A program made the translations under genes and the position numbers. Of a stretch of DNA of 64,000 nucleotides, positions 8,709 through 17,893 are shown one piece after another (the stretch's first letter is position 1; each line of letters begins with the position of its first letter). Source of the DNA: Pseudomonas cremoris. Lineage in GTDB: Bacteria; Pseudomonadota; Gammaproteobacteria; Pseudomonadales; Pseudomonadaceae. Where the stretch lies: contig NZ_JAAXCY010000001.1 in NCBI RefSeq assembly GCF_014230465.1, forward strand, positions 496,001-560,000. Reading direction: 5' to 3'. The notes under the pieces are model-generated. The model worked only from the letters and a program-made list of their open reading frames with translations. It did not search any database and was not told where the DNA came from.

Positions 8709-10100
8709 CACCAGGAAAAACAACCCACCCAGAAAGCATCCGGTGAACCATGCGAAGTTGGCCATGCCCTGCAACGCCGGAGTGAAGGTGATGGCGACAC
8801 CCACCAGTGTCGCCGGCACCAGCGCCTTGACCGCCGTCCAGTTCACACCACCGTCGAAGTAATAGCGCCCGCTCGGGCTGTCATCGAACAGCGCATCCAC
8901 GTCGATCTTCTGCTTTTTGATCAGGTAGAAGTCCACCAACAGGATGCCGAACAACGGCCCGATAAAGGCGGCGAGGATGTCCAGGGTGTAGTGGATCATC
9001 AGCGGGTTGTTGAACAGGTTCCAGGGAGTGATAAAGATCGAGGCCACCGCGGCGATCATCCCACCCGCACGCCAGCTGATCTTGCTTGGCGCAACGTTGG
9101 CGAAATCGAACGCCGGGGATACGAAGTTGGCGACGATGTTGATGCCGATGGTAGCGGTCACAAAGGCAAAGGCACCGAGCAATACGGCCATGCTGTTATC
9201 GATGCGCGAGACAGTGGCAATCGGGTCGTGGAGCATTTCGCCAAACACCGGCAAGGTGCCCGAGACGATCACTACCGTCACCAGCGAGAACGCCAGGAAA
9301 TTCACCGGCAGCCCCCAGAAGTTGCCGCGTCGTACGTCGTGCATGCTACGGCAGTAACGGCTGAAGTCGCCAAAGTTAAGGGTCGGCCCGGAAAAGTACG
9401 ACACCACCAATGCGGTTGCGACGATCACCTGGCCAAAAGCCTGCCAGCCCGACAGGGATTTTTCCGCCAGGGTGAAGCTGATGTTCGCCCAGCCCGCCTT
9501 CCACACAATCCAACCGGCCAAGGCAAACATTACCGCATACACCACCGGCCCGGCCCAATCGATAAAACGACGGATGGACTCCATGCCGGCCCAGAACACC
9601 GCCGCCTGCAACACCCATAGGCTGAGGAAACCAAACCAGCCGAGGTAGGACAGGCCCGCAAAATGCGGCTCGGCGTACACCGCCATCTGTGGGAAAAACC
9701 GCAGCACTACGATGATCAAGGCACTCGACGCCAAGTACGTCTGAATCCCATACCACGCTACAGCGATCAGGCCGCGGATCACTGCGGGAATATTCGCGCC
9801 GAACACGCCGAAGGCCAACCGACAGATCACCGGATACGGTACAGCAGCTTGCTGACTCGGTTTGGCCACCAGATTGGCGATCAACTGCACGATGCAGATA
9901 CCCGCGAGCAAGGCGATCAGCACTTGCCAACTGGCCAGGCCAAGCGCGAACAAACTGGCGGCGAACACATAGCCGCCGACGCTGTGCACGTCGCTCATCC
10001 AAAAGGCAAAGATGTTGTACCAGGTCCACTTTTGCGGCAGTGGGCCCAAGTCCTGGTTATACAGGCGCGGGCTGTAGCCTTTGGGCAATTGTTCGGTCAT
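8658..10100 (-). CDS. NCS1-family nucleobase/allantoin/hydantoin permease
   Basis: This 480-residue inner-membrane protein belongs to nucleobase:cation symporter-1 in the Mhp1/PucI/FUR-like branch. The N-terminal PLPQKWTWYNIFAFWMSDVHS and GLASWQVLIALLAG segments, the VPYPVICRLAFGVFGANIPA loop and the NFGDFSRYCRS motif are hallmarks of that branch, which takes up uracil, allantoin or hydantoins. It is clearly different from the other NCS1 protein at 1392. GGAG lies 8 bases upstream of the ATG. No catabolic gene is beside it, so the substrate cannot be read from context. A possible operator lies upstream at 10169-10206. Confidence 0.87.
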   Translation of the reverse strand: MTEQLPKGYSPRLYNQDLGPLPQKWTWYNIFAFWMSDVHSVGGYVFAASLFALGLASWQVLIALLAGICIVQLIANLVAKPSQQAAVPYPVICRLAFGVFGANIPAVIRGLIAVAWYGIQTYLASSALIIVVLRFFPQMAVYAEPHFAGLSYLGWFGFLSLWVLQAAVFWAGMESIRRFIDWAGPVVYAVMFALAGWIVWKAGWANISFTLAEKSLSGWQAFGQVIVATALVVSYFSGPTLNFGDFSRYCRSMHDVRRGNFWGLPVNFLAFSLVTVVIVSGTLPVFGEMLHDPIATVSRIDNSMAVLLGAFAFVTATIGINIVANFVSPAFDFANVAPSKISWRAGGMIAAVASIFITPWNLFNNPLMIHYTLDILAAFIGPLFGILLVDFYLIKKQKIDVDALFDDSPSGRYYFDGGVNWTAVKALVPATLVGVAITFTPALQGMANFAWFTGCFLGGLFFLVLARREQVRAPVPLVAG

Positions 10101-10168
10101 CGCTGGGCTCCTCGTAATACCCGCCTGCGCTGCCGTTGCGGGTGTGCATACGGGAGGCGGCGCGGTTT

Positions 10169-10206
10169 GTATACGAAGCAGTCAGCAGAATGCGTGCCAA
10201 TGGCAC
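10169..10206. promoter_or_regulatory. Two palindromes upstream of the NCS1 permease gene
   Basis: TTTGTATACGAA (core GTATAC at 10169-10174) resembles GntR-type operators, and GTGCCA-A-TGGCAC (10194-10206) is a perfect 6-bp inverted repeat. Both lie 69-106 bases upstream of the permease ATG, where its promoter must be. Confidence 0.4.
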
Positions 10207-10299
10207 ACAATCCTTCTAATACGGCGCTCCAAAGGATGTGAATAAGGTTTAGAAGTGGGGGCTTCGCTCAGCAACGGTGCACAAAAATCCTGTACACAA

Positions 10300-10698
10300 T
10301 CACTCCCGCACCCGATGTGTACACAAATACCCAACCGTGCAGCACATTGCCGTCAGGACGGTACCCCAGGCCATGTCCATAATCGCCAACCCGGCAGACC
10401 AGCCTTGCAGGGTCGCCCAATTGCTCAAGTCATAGGTGCCATAGGCAACCAACCCCAGCAAGGCGCCCAAGCGGGCAGCGCGCCGCCAACTTGCACTGGG
10501 CAGGACAACAAACACCACGCAACCGAGGACATAGAGAAGGTAGAAGAGTGCTGCGGGCAACAGGCGTGGCTGATCAAGCATCAGCGAGCCCAGCAGGGAT
10601 TTGTAGGTGGGCCCCATCACGACGCCGAGCCAGAGGCCGTCGAGCACAAGGAAGGCGAACAGGGTGCCGAGGTAGGCGAAGATAGCTTTTCTGGACAT
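10300..10698 (-). CDS. DUF2177-type small membrane protein
   Basis: This 132-residue protein has four hydrophobic segments (near residues 5-25, 45-65, 73-93 and 105-125) and the sequence features of DUF2177: FLVLDGLWLGVVMGPTYKS in helix one and AYGTYDLSNWATLQGW before the last helix. The ATG at 10698 follows GAGG by 8 bases; the longer frame starts in a repeat hairpin and is not needed. Function is unknown. It lies 52 bases downstream of cvfB on the same strand. Confidence 0.8.
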   Translation of the reverse strand: MSRKAIFAYLGTLFAFLVLDGLWLGVVMGPTYKSLLGSLMLDQPRLLPAALFYLLYVLGCVVFVVLPSASWRRAARLGALLGLVAYGTYDLSNWATLQGWSAGLAIMDMAWGTVLTAMCCTVGYLCTHRVRE

Positions 10699-10709
10699 TG
10701 AGACAGCCT

Positions 10710-10735
10710 CTGCAGGAGCCGATTGGCTCCTACAG
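10710..10735. repeat. Small hairpin, degenerate REP-like
   Basis: CTGCAGGAGCC-GATT-GGCTCCTACAG forms an 11-bp stem with one mismatch. The end CTGTAGGAGC resembles another Pseudomonas REP type. It separates cvfB from the DUF2177 gene and lacks a U-run. Confidence 0.6.
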
Positions 10736-10750
10736 AAGAGCAAACCGCTC

Positions 10751-11587
10751 TCAGCTTAGTTCAATGCGATCCGCATGAATCACAATCTGGCCCTGCTTGT
10801 AGAGGGCACCGATGGCCTTCTTGAAGTTGCCCTTGCTTACGCCGAACAAGTTGCTGATCACCGCCGGGTCGCTCTTGTCGCTGACCGGCAAGGTGCCGTT
10901 GTTTTCACGCAACTTGGCGAGGATCTTCGAGTTCAGGCTGGAGGCCGCTTCCTGGCCGACCGGTTGCAGGCTCAGGCTGATGTTGCCATCGGCGCGGATC
11001 TCTTTGATAAAGCCTTTCTCTTCCTTGCCAGGGCGCAGGAACTTGAACACTTCGTTCTTGTGGATCAGGCCCCAATGCTTGTTGTTGATGATCGCCTTGA
11101 AGCCCATGTCCGTGGCTTCGGCGACCAGCAGGTCAACTTCCTGGCCGACCTGATAGTTGGCCGGGGTCTTGTCCAGGTAGCGGTCCAGGCGTGCAGTCGC
11201 GGTGATGCGCTTGGTGTGCTTGTCGAGGTAGACGTGCACCACGCAGTACTCGCCGGCCGTCATCTGGCGTTTTTCTTCCGAATACGGTAACAACAGATCT
11301 TTTGGCAAACCCCAATCGAGGAATACGCCAATGCTGTTGACTTCCACGACTTTCAAACTGGCAAACTCGCCTACTTGAACTTTCGGCTTTTCAGTCGTGG
11401 CGATAAGTTTGTCATCGCTGTCCAGATAAATGAAAACGTTAAGCCAGTCTTCATCTTCACTGGGAATATCTTTGGGGATATACCGATTAGGCAAGAGGAT
11501 TTCACCGTCTTGCGCACCGTCCAGGTACAAACCAAAGTTAGTGTGTTTAACCACTTGCAAGCTGTTGTAGCGCCCGACTAAAGCCAT
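10751..11587 (-). CDS. cvfB: CvfB/YitL-family S1 RNA-binding protein
   Basis: This 278-residue cytoplasmic protein has the CvfB arrangement: S1-like beta-barrels at roughly residues 3-60, 70-130 and 145-210 (for example NSIGVFLDWGLPKDLLLPYS and DMGFKAIINNKHWGLIHKNE) and a C-terminal winged helix (VISNLFGVSKGNFKKAIGAL). CvfB proteins bind RNA and modulate expression of virulence or stress genes in Gram-positives; the role in Pseudomonas is unclear. The ATG at 11587 has GAGGG 8 bases upstream and is preferred to the TTG at 11593. Confidence 0.88.
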   Translation of the reverse strand: MALVGRYNSLQVVKHTNFGLYLDGAQDGEILLPNRYIPKDIPSEDEDWLNVFIYLDSDDKLIATTEKPKVQVGEFASLKVVEVNSIGVFLDWGLPKDLLLPYSEEKRQMTAGEYCVVHVYLDKHTKRITATARLDRYLDKTPANYQVGQEVDLLVAEATDMGFKAIINNKHWGLIHKNEVFKFLRPGKEEKGFIKEIRADGNISLSLQPVGQEAASSLNSKILAKLRENNGTLPVSDKSDPAVISNLFGVSKGNFKKAIGALYKQGQIVIHADRIELS

Positions 11588-11909
11588 TTCCAATACCCTC
11601 GTTACGTGGGCGGCATTCTACCCGAGTTGCGCCCGCCACGCGCGCGCGCCTGAAAAATCGCGGGCTTGCGTGGCGTTCCAGTGGCACCGCCCCGCTCGTC
11701 CGATCAATCGGCTGAATTTTTACGCCACCCTCGGCGCCGGTACGCCCATGGATTCGAGTTAAAACAGTAAGTTAGCGGCTTATTTCAAAGATGAACTTTG
11801 GTTATTTTCACGCACTGCCTTTATTTCAGGGGGATATTTGCCAAGCAATTGTCAAGTATTTCCTGTACGATGCCTGGCCAAGTTAATTTTCTACAGGTTA
11901 GTGGCCGCC
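11588..11909. other. Gene-free stretch of 322 bases between divergent genes
   Basis: This stretch must hold the promoters of cvfB (minus) and of the 59-residue gene (plus). A hairpin-forming inverted repeat, CCACGC (11636) with GCGTGG (11673), lies in a very GC-rich part near cvfB. The right-hand 150 bases are AT-rich. No convincing -35/-10 pair was found. Confidence 0.55.
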
Positions 11910-12089
11910 ATGCGCGTAAAAGCATCCAACAGCAAAGCAAAGCCAGCTCCCGCCGTTGAAACCAGCGAATCGATCAACAGCCAGATTGCTGCTTTCCTCA
12001 AGTCCGGCGGCGAAATCCAGCAAATTGCCAAGGGCGTAAGCGGCCAGACTTTCGGCCCGTCCAAGCAGATCAGCCTGGGTAAAAAGTAA
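11910..12089 (+). CDS. Small basic protein with a SutA-like motif
   Basis: This 59-residue protein has a Lys/Ala/Pro-rich disordered N-terminus (MRVKASNSKAKPAPAVETSE) and a predicted helix-turn region INSQIAAFLKSGGEIQQIAK, followed by a basic tail ending SLGKK. The FLxxGGxIQxI pattern resembles the C-terminal part of SutA, the RNA polymerase-binding protein of slow-growing Pseudomonas, but SutA is about twice as long and acidic at the N-terminus. The ATG at 11910 starts the conserved-looking part; upstream in-frame residues look non-coding. It stands alone. A role near the transcription or translation apparatus is only a guess. Confidence 0.6.
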   Translation: MRVKASNSKAKPAPAVETSESINSQIAAFLKSGGEIQQIAKGVSGQTFGPSKQISLGKK

Positions 12090-12295
12090 CACCGCGCAGC
12101 ACACCTGGTCCCTAAGCGTCTTGCCATCAAGGCGCTAGGACTAGAGCCCGAAACACCCTCGCAACTCTTTCATTAGCCAGCCAATCGACGAACGGGCCTC
12201 ACCGCCTTGCATTCGCCGGTATGCTTGCACACGTCTAGAACGGGCATCTGCCCGATTTCCTCCGTTACTGCTCCTCGCTTTTCATGGAGTGAAGC

Positions 12296-13018
12296 ATGTT
12301 CAAAGCCTGCATCTTCCTGGTCACTGCCTTAGCAGCCAGCCCCCTTGCCGAAGCGCAGATCTTCCAGCGCGAATTGGGCGACTTCGACCTGAAATTGGGC
12401 ACCACGCCCAGCCGCAGCATGGCCCAGGGGTTGGTTAAGCCAACATCTCCCGGCAGTGATTCATTCCACGGTGGCCTTGACCTGAGCCACGACAGCGGCC
12501 TGTATTTCGGGCAATTCTCGCCCAATATGGGCCTCTCCTCCGCCAGCACCCTTGAAGTCGATTCCTACATGGGCTTTAAACACCCTTTCGACCAGACCCT
12601 GGGCTACGAAGTAGGCCTGATCCACTACAGCTACCCCAAGCTCAGTCCCCTCGACAGCCAGGAGTTCTACGGCGGCCTGAACCTGCTGGGCAACCGCTTC
12701 GGCGCCTCTTTCAGCAACGACCCGGACCGCCAGGACAGCACCCTGTTCGCCGACCTCGGTGGTACCCAGCCCTTCGGCATCGGTGTGAGCATGAAATACA
12801 CCACTCATCAGTTGGGCACCCCGGTTTCGGTGGATGGCGGCTCCATTCGTACGTTCAGCGACTGGTCGGTGCAATTCTCCCGGCAGTGGATGGGCGTGGA
12901 TCTCAACCTGATCTACAGCGACTCCAGCCTCAGCGGCGGCGATTGCTCGGCCTATTCCGGACACAATTCGCAATGCGATGGTCTGTTGACCTTGAAGGCT
13001 GCACGGTCGTTTTATTGA
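12296..13018 (+). CDS. TorF-family putative outer-membrane porin
   Basis: This 240-residue protein has a cleavable signal peptide (MFKACIFLVTALAASPLAEA) and then alternating amphipathic strands ending in a C-terminal aromatic (RSFY), as in a small beta-barrel. The sequence after the signal, with SHDSGLYFGQFSPNMG and SYMGFKHPFDQTLGYEVGLI, fits the TorF (Gcw_chp) porin group. GGAGTGAAGC precedes the ATG. Two Cys near the C-terminus (GGDCSAYSGHNSQCDG) could form a disulfide. Physiological substrate unknown. Confidence 0.77.
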   Translation: MFKACIFLVTALAASPLAEAQIFQRELGDFDLKLGTTPSRSMAQGLVKPTSPGSDSFHGGLDLSHDSGLYFGQFSPNMGLSSASTLEVDSYMGFKHPFDQTLGYEVGLIHYSYPKLSPLDSQEFYGGLNLLGNRFGASFSNDPDRQDSTLFADLGGTQPFGIGVSMKYTTHQLGTPVSVDGGSIRTFSDWSVQFSRQWMGVDLNLIYSDSSLSGGDCSAYSGHNSQCDGLLTLKAARSFY

Positions 13019-13083
13019 TGGGCTGAACTGTCGCGCACCGCGTGGGTTCACATGTGACAACCCACTCTGCGAAGGACCCGCCC

Positions 13084-13950
13084 ATGCTGCGTCGGCTCAA
13101 ACTACTGGTGGTATTGCTGACCCTGAGCCTGGTGCTCGGCGGCTGCAATCGGGTGGGCCTGGCCTACCGCAACCTTGACGTGATCATCCCCTGGACCCTC
13201 AACGACTACCTGGGCATGCACGCCGAGCAGAAGAACTGGTTCAACGACAAACTCAAGGAACACCTGGCCTGGCACTGCACGACGCAATTGCCCGGCTACC
13301 TGGACTGGCTCGACCGCCTGCAACAGATGGCCGATGACAACCAAGTCACCGACGCCGCCCTACAGGCCCGTACCACCGAGGCTAAACAAGCCATCGACGA
13401 GATCGCCCGCGAAATAACACCGTCCGCCATCGAATTGCTTCAAGGCCTGGACGATCAACAGGTCAAGGAAATGAACGACGCTCTGGCCAAGGACCTGCGC
13501 AAGCGTCAAGACGAATACCTCAAACCGCCTCTGGCCCAGCAGATCAAGGAACGCGCCGAGCGCATGAACAAACGCCTGGACGCCTGGATCGGTCCGCTCA
13601 GCACCAGCCAGCAGAACCGCGTGACCGCTTGGTCCATCGCGTTGGGCGAACAGAACCAGGAATGGATCGGCAACCGCGCCCGTTGGCAGGCACAATTCAT
13701 CGACGCCGTGCAGCAACGCCACAGCGCCGATTTCCCACAGAAAATCCAGCAACTGCTGGTAGACCGCGAGAGTTTGTGGCCTGCGCAGTACCGCGCAGCC
13801 TATGCACAAACAGAAGCGGCGGCCCGCAGCCTGATTGTCGACGTGATGGCCGAAAGCACTGTGCAGCAACGGCAGAAGCTCACTCAGAAAATCGACAAGG
13901 TGCGTAGCGATTTCCAAGCGCTTAAATGCTTGAAGAGTGCACAGGCCTAA
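13084..13950 (+). CDS. DUF6279-type lipoprotein
   Basis: This 288-residue protein begins with a lipoprotein signal peptide ending in the lipobox LVLGGC (Cys about residue 20). The mature part is mostly charged alpha-helix, starting NRVGLAYRNLDVIIPWTLND, the signature of this family. GAAGGA lies 7 bases before the ATG at 13084, so the longer frame from 13042 is rejected. Function is unknown. Its stop codon overlaps that of copD in the sequence CTAA. Confidence 0.82.
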   Translation: MLRRLKLLVVLLTLSLVLGGCNRVGLAYRNLDVIIPWTLNDYLGMHAEQKNWFNDKLKEHLAWHCTTQLPGYLDWLDRLQQMADDNQVTDAALQARTTEAKQAIDEIAREITPSAIELLQGLDDQQVKEMNDALAKDLRKRQDEYLKPPLAQQIKERAERMNKRLDAWIGPLSTSQQNRVTAWSIALGEQNQEWIGNRARWQAQFIDAVQQRHSADFPQKIQQLLVDRESLWPAQYRAAYAQTEAAARSLIVDVMAESTVQQRQKLTQKIDKVRSDFQALKCLKSAQA

Positions 13951-14801
13951 TTCGGCGCCAAGGTTCCCAACCAAGCCACCAACACCAGGATCAGCACCAC
14001 CGCCGCACATTCCAAGCCTATGCTTCGGCGCAGTGTCTTATGCGCCGCCGTCACGTCGCCCGCAGCCAGGGAACGCTGCAACAACGGCGTCAGGTGCCAG
14101 CGATTGAGCGCCGCCAAACCCAGCATCAGGCCAAACAATCCCAGCTTGAGGCATAACAGGATCGCGTAAGTCCCCCGCGTGATGCCATCCAGGTTCGGCC
14201 CTACCACAAACAGATAATTCGCCACGCCCGTGATGATCAGCACCCCCACGAATACCGCGCCCATACGCTCAAATCCCGCCAAGGCACGCGCAAGCACAGG
14301 CACCGCCTGCGAAGACGCGCACATCAGTAACAATCCGAACGCCGCCAACGCCCCGACCCAACCCGCCGCCGCCAGCAGGTGCACACCGTCGCTGAACATA
14401 TGCCACGCCCCAAGTGCGCCCTCATGCATCACGCCATGCCCCGTCCAGGCCAACGTCACCAAAGCGGCGCCGCCGCACAGGGTGGCCAAACGGGTGTTGA
14501 ACGCAACCAGCACCAGCGCCGCAATACGTAGCCACCAGGTCCAGCCCAGCTCGGTCTGCCAGAGCATCACCTGCAGGTGCGTGCGCAGCGTTTGCCAATC
14601 TTCGGCGCCGCTCATGGCCTGGGTCATGGACACCAGCGACACCATCGAAAGCAGCACGCCCAGGCACGCCAACATCCTTAGCCGCGATTTCAGATGCAAC
14701 AGCCTGCTGTCGGCGTACCAGCCAAATAGCCCCAGACCAAACACCAACATCAAGTCCAGATAAAGCGCAAAACGCAATAAAACCGGGACCAGTTCACTCA
14801 T
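13947..14801 (-). CDS. copD: Copper resistance inner-membrane protein CopD
   Basis: This 284-residue protein has eight hydrophobic segments and the CopD/PcoD domain in its C-terminal half. His and Met residues that may bind copper are present (GHGVMHEGALGAWHMFSDGVHLL). CopD works with CopC to move copper into the cytoplasm in P. syringae. The ATG overlaps the copC stop (ATGA), so translation is coupled. It is the last gene of copABCD and converges on the DUF6279 gene. Confidence 0.88.
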   Translation of the reverse strand: MSELVPVLLRFALYLDLMLVFGLGLFGWYADSRLLHLKSRLRMLACLGVLLSMVSLVSMTQAMSGAEDWQTLRTHLQVMLWQTELGWTWWLRIAALVLVAFNTRLATLCGGAALVTLAWTGHGVMHEGALGAWHMFSDGVHLLAAAGWVGALAAFGLLLMCASSQAVPVLARALAGFERMGAVFVGVLIITGVANYLFVVGPNLDGITRGTYAILLCLKLGLFGLMLGLAALNRWHLTPLLQRSLAAGDVTAAHKTLRRSIGLECAAVVLILVLVAWLGTLAPN

Positions 14802-15184
14802 GGCTGAACGCTGAACACCACATTGCCCAGGATCGGGTGGGTGTCGGACGACACCGCACGCCAGTCCACACGGTAGGTTCCCGTCGTTAACGTGGAGGCC
14901 GGCTTGATCAGCATCACCTTGGGATCGCTGCTGGCCGCAACACTGGCTTTAACCGGCATCGGCGAGTTCGGCATGCCGGGCATATCGGTCATGATCAGCT
15001 TGGCGCCGGAAAACTGCGTCAGCAGGTTTTCCGAGAAACGCAGCTCAATCACCGCCGGGGCCGCTCCCTGGGCACCGGCCACCGGGGTGGAAGACAGCAG
15101 CTTCGGATGGGCTGAAGCCGCCAGGCTGGTGATTGATCCAACGCACAGCACAACGCCCGCCAGGACGGTTTTAAACATCGACAT
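14798..15184 (-). CDS. copC: Periplasmic copper-binding protein CopC
   Basis: This 128-residue protein has a signal peptide (MSMFKTVLAGVVLCVGSITS...ASA) and a mature CopC beta-barrel beginning with the copper-ligand His (AHPKLLSSTPVAG). The Met-rich loop MTDMPGMPNSPMPVK matches the Cu(I) site, and DTHPILGNVVFSV gives the C-terminal His used for Cu(II). The start at 15184 has GGAG 7 bases upstream; the frame could extend to 15205 but without a ribosome site. Confidence 0.9.
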   Translation of the reverse strand: MSMFKTVLAGVVLCVGSITSLAASAHPKLLSSTPVAGAQGAAPAVIELRFSENLLTQFSGAKLIMTDMPGMPNSPMPVKASVAASSDPKVMLIKPASTLTTGTYRVDWRAVSSDTHPILGNVVFSVQP

Positions 15185-15234
15185 GCAAGGCTCCACGCCG
15201 CTCATGGCGGCGAGTTATAGGAAGAGTACAAACG

Positions 15235-16050
15235 TCAGAACCACAGGCGCACACCGACCACCCAGCGCACCTGGCTCGTGTCTTCGCCCTCATCACGGGC
15301 GTATTGCGCGGTCTGGCCGTAGCTGCGATTCCAGGTGACGCCTACGTAGGGAGCGAATTCGCGACGCACTTCGTAACGCAACCGCAGGCCCAGCTCACTG
15401 TCCGAGAGGCCCGAGCCAATGTCGCGCTGCGGGTCGTTGCGCCCATAAAAATTGAATTCGGCCGTAGGCTGCAGGATCAACCGATTGGTCAGCAGGATGT
15501 CGTAGTCGCCTTCCAACCGAGCAGCGGTACGCCCCGCCTCACCGACGAACAGCGTGGCTTCCACTTCAAGGTTGTACAGCGCCATGCCTTGGGCGCCGAA
15601 CGCCGCCCAGGTCTGGCCATCTCCCGGTTTGAAGTCCTGGCGCACACCGCCCACCCAGTCCCACCACGGGCTGATGGCATGGCCCCACAGAGCCTGGACT
15701 TCGGCGTTTTCGGTGCGACCGGCACTGCGCTCGCCTTCGCTGCGCAGCCACAGGCGGTCGATATCGCCACCAACCCAACCCTTGATATCCCAGTTCAGCG
15801 CGCCATCACCGCCGCCGCCTTGCCATTCCAACTGGTTGATCAGCAGCAGCGAGTTGATCGCACTGTCGTGAACGATATGGCCGCCGGGCGCGTTGTAGAC
15901 CGCAGCGCGATCGGCATCCTTCAGCACGGGGATCGGGGTACGGCTCTCGGTGAGTGCCGGCGTGGCCGGGCTCATGCCCTGGAACTCGTCGGCCTGCGCC
16001 AGCGGAACGAACACCAGCGCGATCAACGCGGGTAAAACATGACGGCTCAT
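15235..16050 (-). CDS. copB: Outer-membrane copper resistance protein CopB
   Basis: This 271-residue protein has a signal peptide ([20 protein letters not shown]) and a beta-barrel ending with the C-terminal aromatic motif (VVGVRLWF) of outer-membrane proteins. The PcoB/CopB signature regions [20 protein letters not shown] and [14 protein letters not shown] are present. The Met-rich N-terminal repeats of classical CopB are nearly absent, so this is a short version. It begins 11 bases after the copA stop with GAGGA as ribosome site, which is why 16050 rather than 16083 is taken. Confidence 0.9.
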   Translation of the reverse strand: MSRHVLPALIALVFVPLAQADEFQGMSPATPALTESRTPIPVLKDADRAAVYNAPGGHIVHDSAINSLLLINQLEWQGGGGDGALNWDIKGWVGGDIDRLWLRSEGERSAGRTENAEVQALWGHAISPWWDWVGGVRQDFKPGDGQTWAAFGAQGMALYNLEVEATLFVGEAGRTAARLEGDYDILLTNRLILQPTAEFNFYGRNDPQRDIGSGLSDSELGLRLRYEVRREFAPYVGVTWNRSYGQTAQYARDEGEDTSQVRWVVGVRLWF

Positions 16051-16060
16051 GCTCGCGTCC

Positions 16061-17767
16061 TCATTCATGCACACGCACCTCACGGAACATGCCCATTTCC
16101 ATGTGGTACAGCAGGTGGCAGTGATAGGCCCAGCGGCCCAACGCGTCGGCGGTCACCCGGTAACTGCGCCGGGAGCCCGGTGGCATGTCGATCGTGTGTT
16201 TGCGCACCTGGAACTGACCGTTTTCGTCTTCCAGGTCACTCCACAGGCCGTGCAGGTGAATGGGGTGACTCATCATGGTGTCGTTGATCAGCACCAGACG
16301 GACCCGCTCGCCGTAGGTCAGTAGCAAGGGCTCGGCATCGGAAAACTTCACGCCATTGAAAGACCAGGCGAACTTCTCCATATGCCCGGTGAGGTGCAAC
16401 TCGATGGTGCGACCAGGGTCACGGCCGTCAGGATCTTCAAAGGTACTGCGCAGGTCGGCGTACGTCAGGACACGCCGCCCGTTGTTGCGCAGGCCGATGC
16501 CAGGGTCGTCGAGCTTGGGCACTGGACTCATGGCCTGCATATCCACCAGCGGGTTGTGTTGCTCGCTGGCCGGATGCGCCTGCATCGCCATGGCACTGTG
16601 GTCCATGCCGGCCATATCCGGCATGTCCGCCATGGCGCCATGGTCCATACCGCCCATGCCCATATCGTCCATGCTGATCCAGGGACGCGGATCCAGCCCA
16701 GGCACCGACGCCGTCGCCCCGACTTGCCGGGTGAGTGTGCCGCGGGCGTAGCCACTGCGATCCATCGACTGAGCAAATAACGTGTAGGCCGCAGCCGACG
16801 GCTCGACCAGCACATCAAAGGTCTCTGCCACGGCGATGCGGAACTCATCGACGCTCACCGGTTGCACCGGCTGGCCATCGGCGGCAATCACGGTCATCTT
16901 CAGGCCCGGAATGCGCACGTCGAAATAGCTCATCGCCGAGCCGTTGATAAACCGCAGGCGAAGGGTTTCACCGGCCTGGAACACGCCCGTCCAATTGCGC
17001 TCCGGCGGCTGGCCGTTGAGCAGGTAGGTGTAGGTTTCACCGCTGACGTCGGCCAGATCCGTGGGATTCATCTTCATTTGTGCCCACATCAGGCGGTCGG
17101 CAACCGTGGCCGACCACCCCTCGTTGCCCATATCCCTCGCAAAATCGCTCACGGTGGGCTTGTGCAGGTTGTAGTAGTCGGACTGTTTCTTGAGGGTTTT
17201 CATCAGCGCGACGGGGTCTTCGTCGGTCCAGTCCGACAGCATCACCACGTAGTCGCGTTGATAGGTAAATGGCTCAGGCTCCCTGGGGTCGATCACCAGC
17301 GGACCATATACGCCCTGCTGCTCCTGGAACCCAGAGTGGCTGTGGTACCAGTAGGTGCCGTGCTGCTTGACCGTGAATTGGTAGACAAACTCGCCACCCG
17401 GCTCGATACCCTTGAAGCTCAAACCGGGCACGCCGTCCATGTTCGACGGCAGGAGAATGCCGTGCCAGTGGATCGACGTCTGCTCGGCCAGGCGGTTCTT
17501 CACGCGCAGGGTCACGGTGTCGCCTTCGCGCCAGCGCAACAGCGGGCCAGGCAGGCTGCCATTGATGGTCAGTGCGGTTCGCGGGCGGCCGGTCAGGTTG
17601 ACTGGGGTCTGGTCGATAAACAGGTCAAATTCGGTACCTGCCAATACCGTGGGTTGCCCGGCACTGGTCAAGGCCCAGGCCGGGCTGCGCCAGAGCCCGA
17701 GTCCGCCCAGCAAGCCGCTGGCGGCCAAGCCTTTGACAAAGGTTCGTCGGGTGGTTTTGGAGTGCAT
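16061..17767 (-). CDS. copA: Multicopper oxidase CopA
   Basis: This 568-residue periplasmic oxidase has a Tat signal ([20 protein letters not shown]) and three cupredoxin domains. Copper ligands are visible as HWHG (about residue 98), HSH (about 143), HPIHLHG and [12 protein letters not shown] near the C-terminus. A Met-rich insert with [11 protein letters not shown] and [12 protein letters not shown] near residues 365-395 binds extra copper. It oxidises Cu(I) in the periplasm as part of copper resistance and heads the copABCD operon. A CopR-like box lies 71 bases upstream of the start codon. Confidence 0.94.
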   Translation of the reverse strand: MHSKTTRRTFVKGLAASGLLGGLGLWRSPAWALTSAGQPTVLAGTEFDLFIDQTPVNLTGRPRTALTINGSLPGPLLRWREGDTVTLRVKNRLAEQTSIHWHGILLPSNMDGVPGLSFKGIEPGGEFVYQFTVKQHGTYWYHSHSGFQEQQGVYGPLVIDPREPEPFTYQRDYVVMLSDWTDEDPVALMKTLKKQSDYYNLHKPTVSDFARDMGNEGWSATVADRLMWAQMKMNPTDLADVSGETYTYLLNGQPPERNWTGVFQAGETLRLRFINGSAMSYFDVRIPGLKMTVIAADGQPVQPVSVDEFRIAVAETFDVLVEPSAAAYTLFAQSMDRSGYARGTLTRQVGATASVPGLDPRPWISMDDMGMGGMDHGAMADMPDMAGMDHSAMAMQAHPASEQHNPLVDMQAMSPVPKLDDPGIGLRNNGRRVLTYADLRSTFEDPDGRDPGRTIELHLTGHMEKFAWSFNGVKFSDAEPLLLTYGERVRLVLINDTMMSHPIHLHGLWSDLEDENGQFQVRKHTIDMPPGSRRSYRVTADALGRWAYHCHLLYHMEMGMFREVRVHE

Positions 17768-17837
17768 GCCGATTCAATTCCATGACTTGAATGGCAGCAG
17801 GGTAGTCAGGGGCGGCTGTCAGCCAGCTTAGCGGCAG

Positions 17838-17853
17838 ATTACTGATCTGACAG
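17838..17853 (-). promoter_or_regulatory. CopR-like box of the cop operon
   Basis: On the minus strand CTGTCA-GATCA-GTAAT matches the P. aeruginosa CopR consensus as I recall it (CTGACA-N5-GTAAT) with one mismatch and the right spacing. It lies 71 bases before the copA start codon. Confidence 0.6.
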
Positions 17854-17858
17854 TTTCG

Positions 17859-17882
17859 CCCGGCACCGCAACGGGTGCCGGG
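17859..17882. other. GC-rich hairpin between copA and the next gene
   Basis: CCCGGCACC and GGTGCCGGG form a perfect 9-bp stem around six bases. It lies 12 bases after the stop of the minus-strand gene at 17894 and may end its transcript before the cop promoter, but it has no U-run. Confidence 0.5.
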
Positions 17883-17893
17883 GCGCGTGGGTG

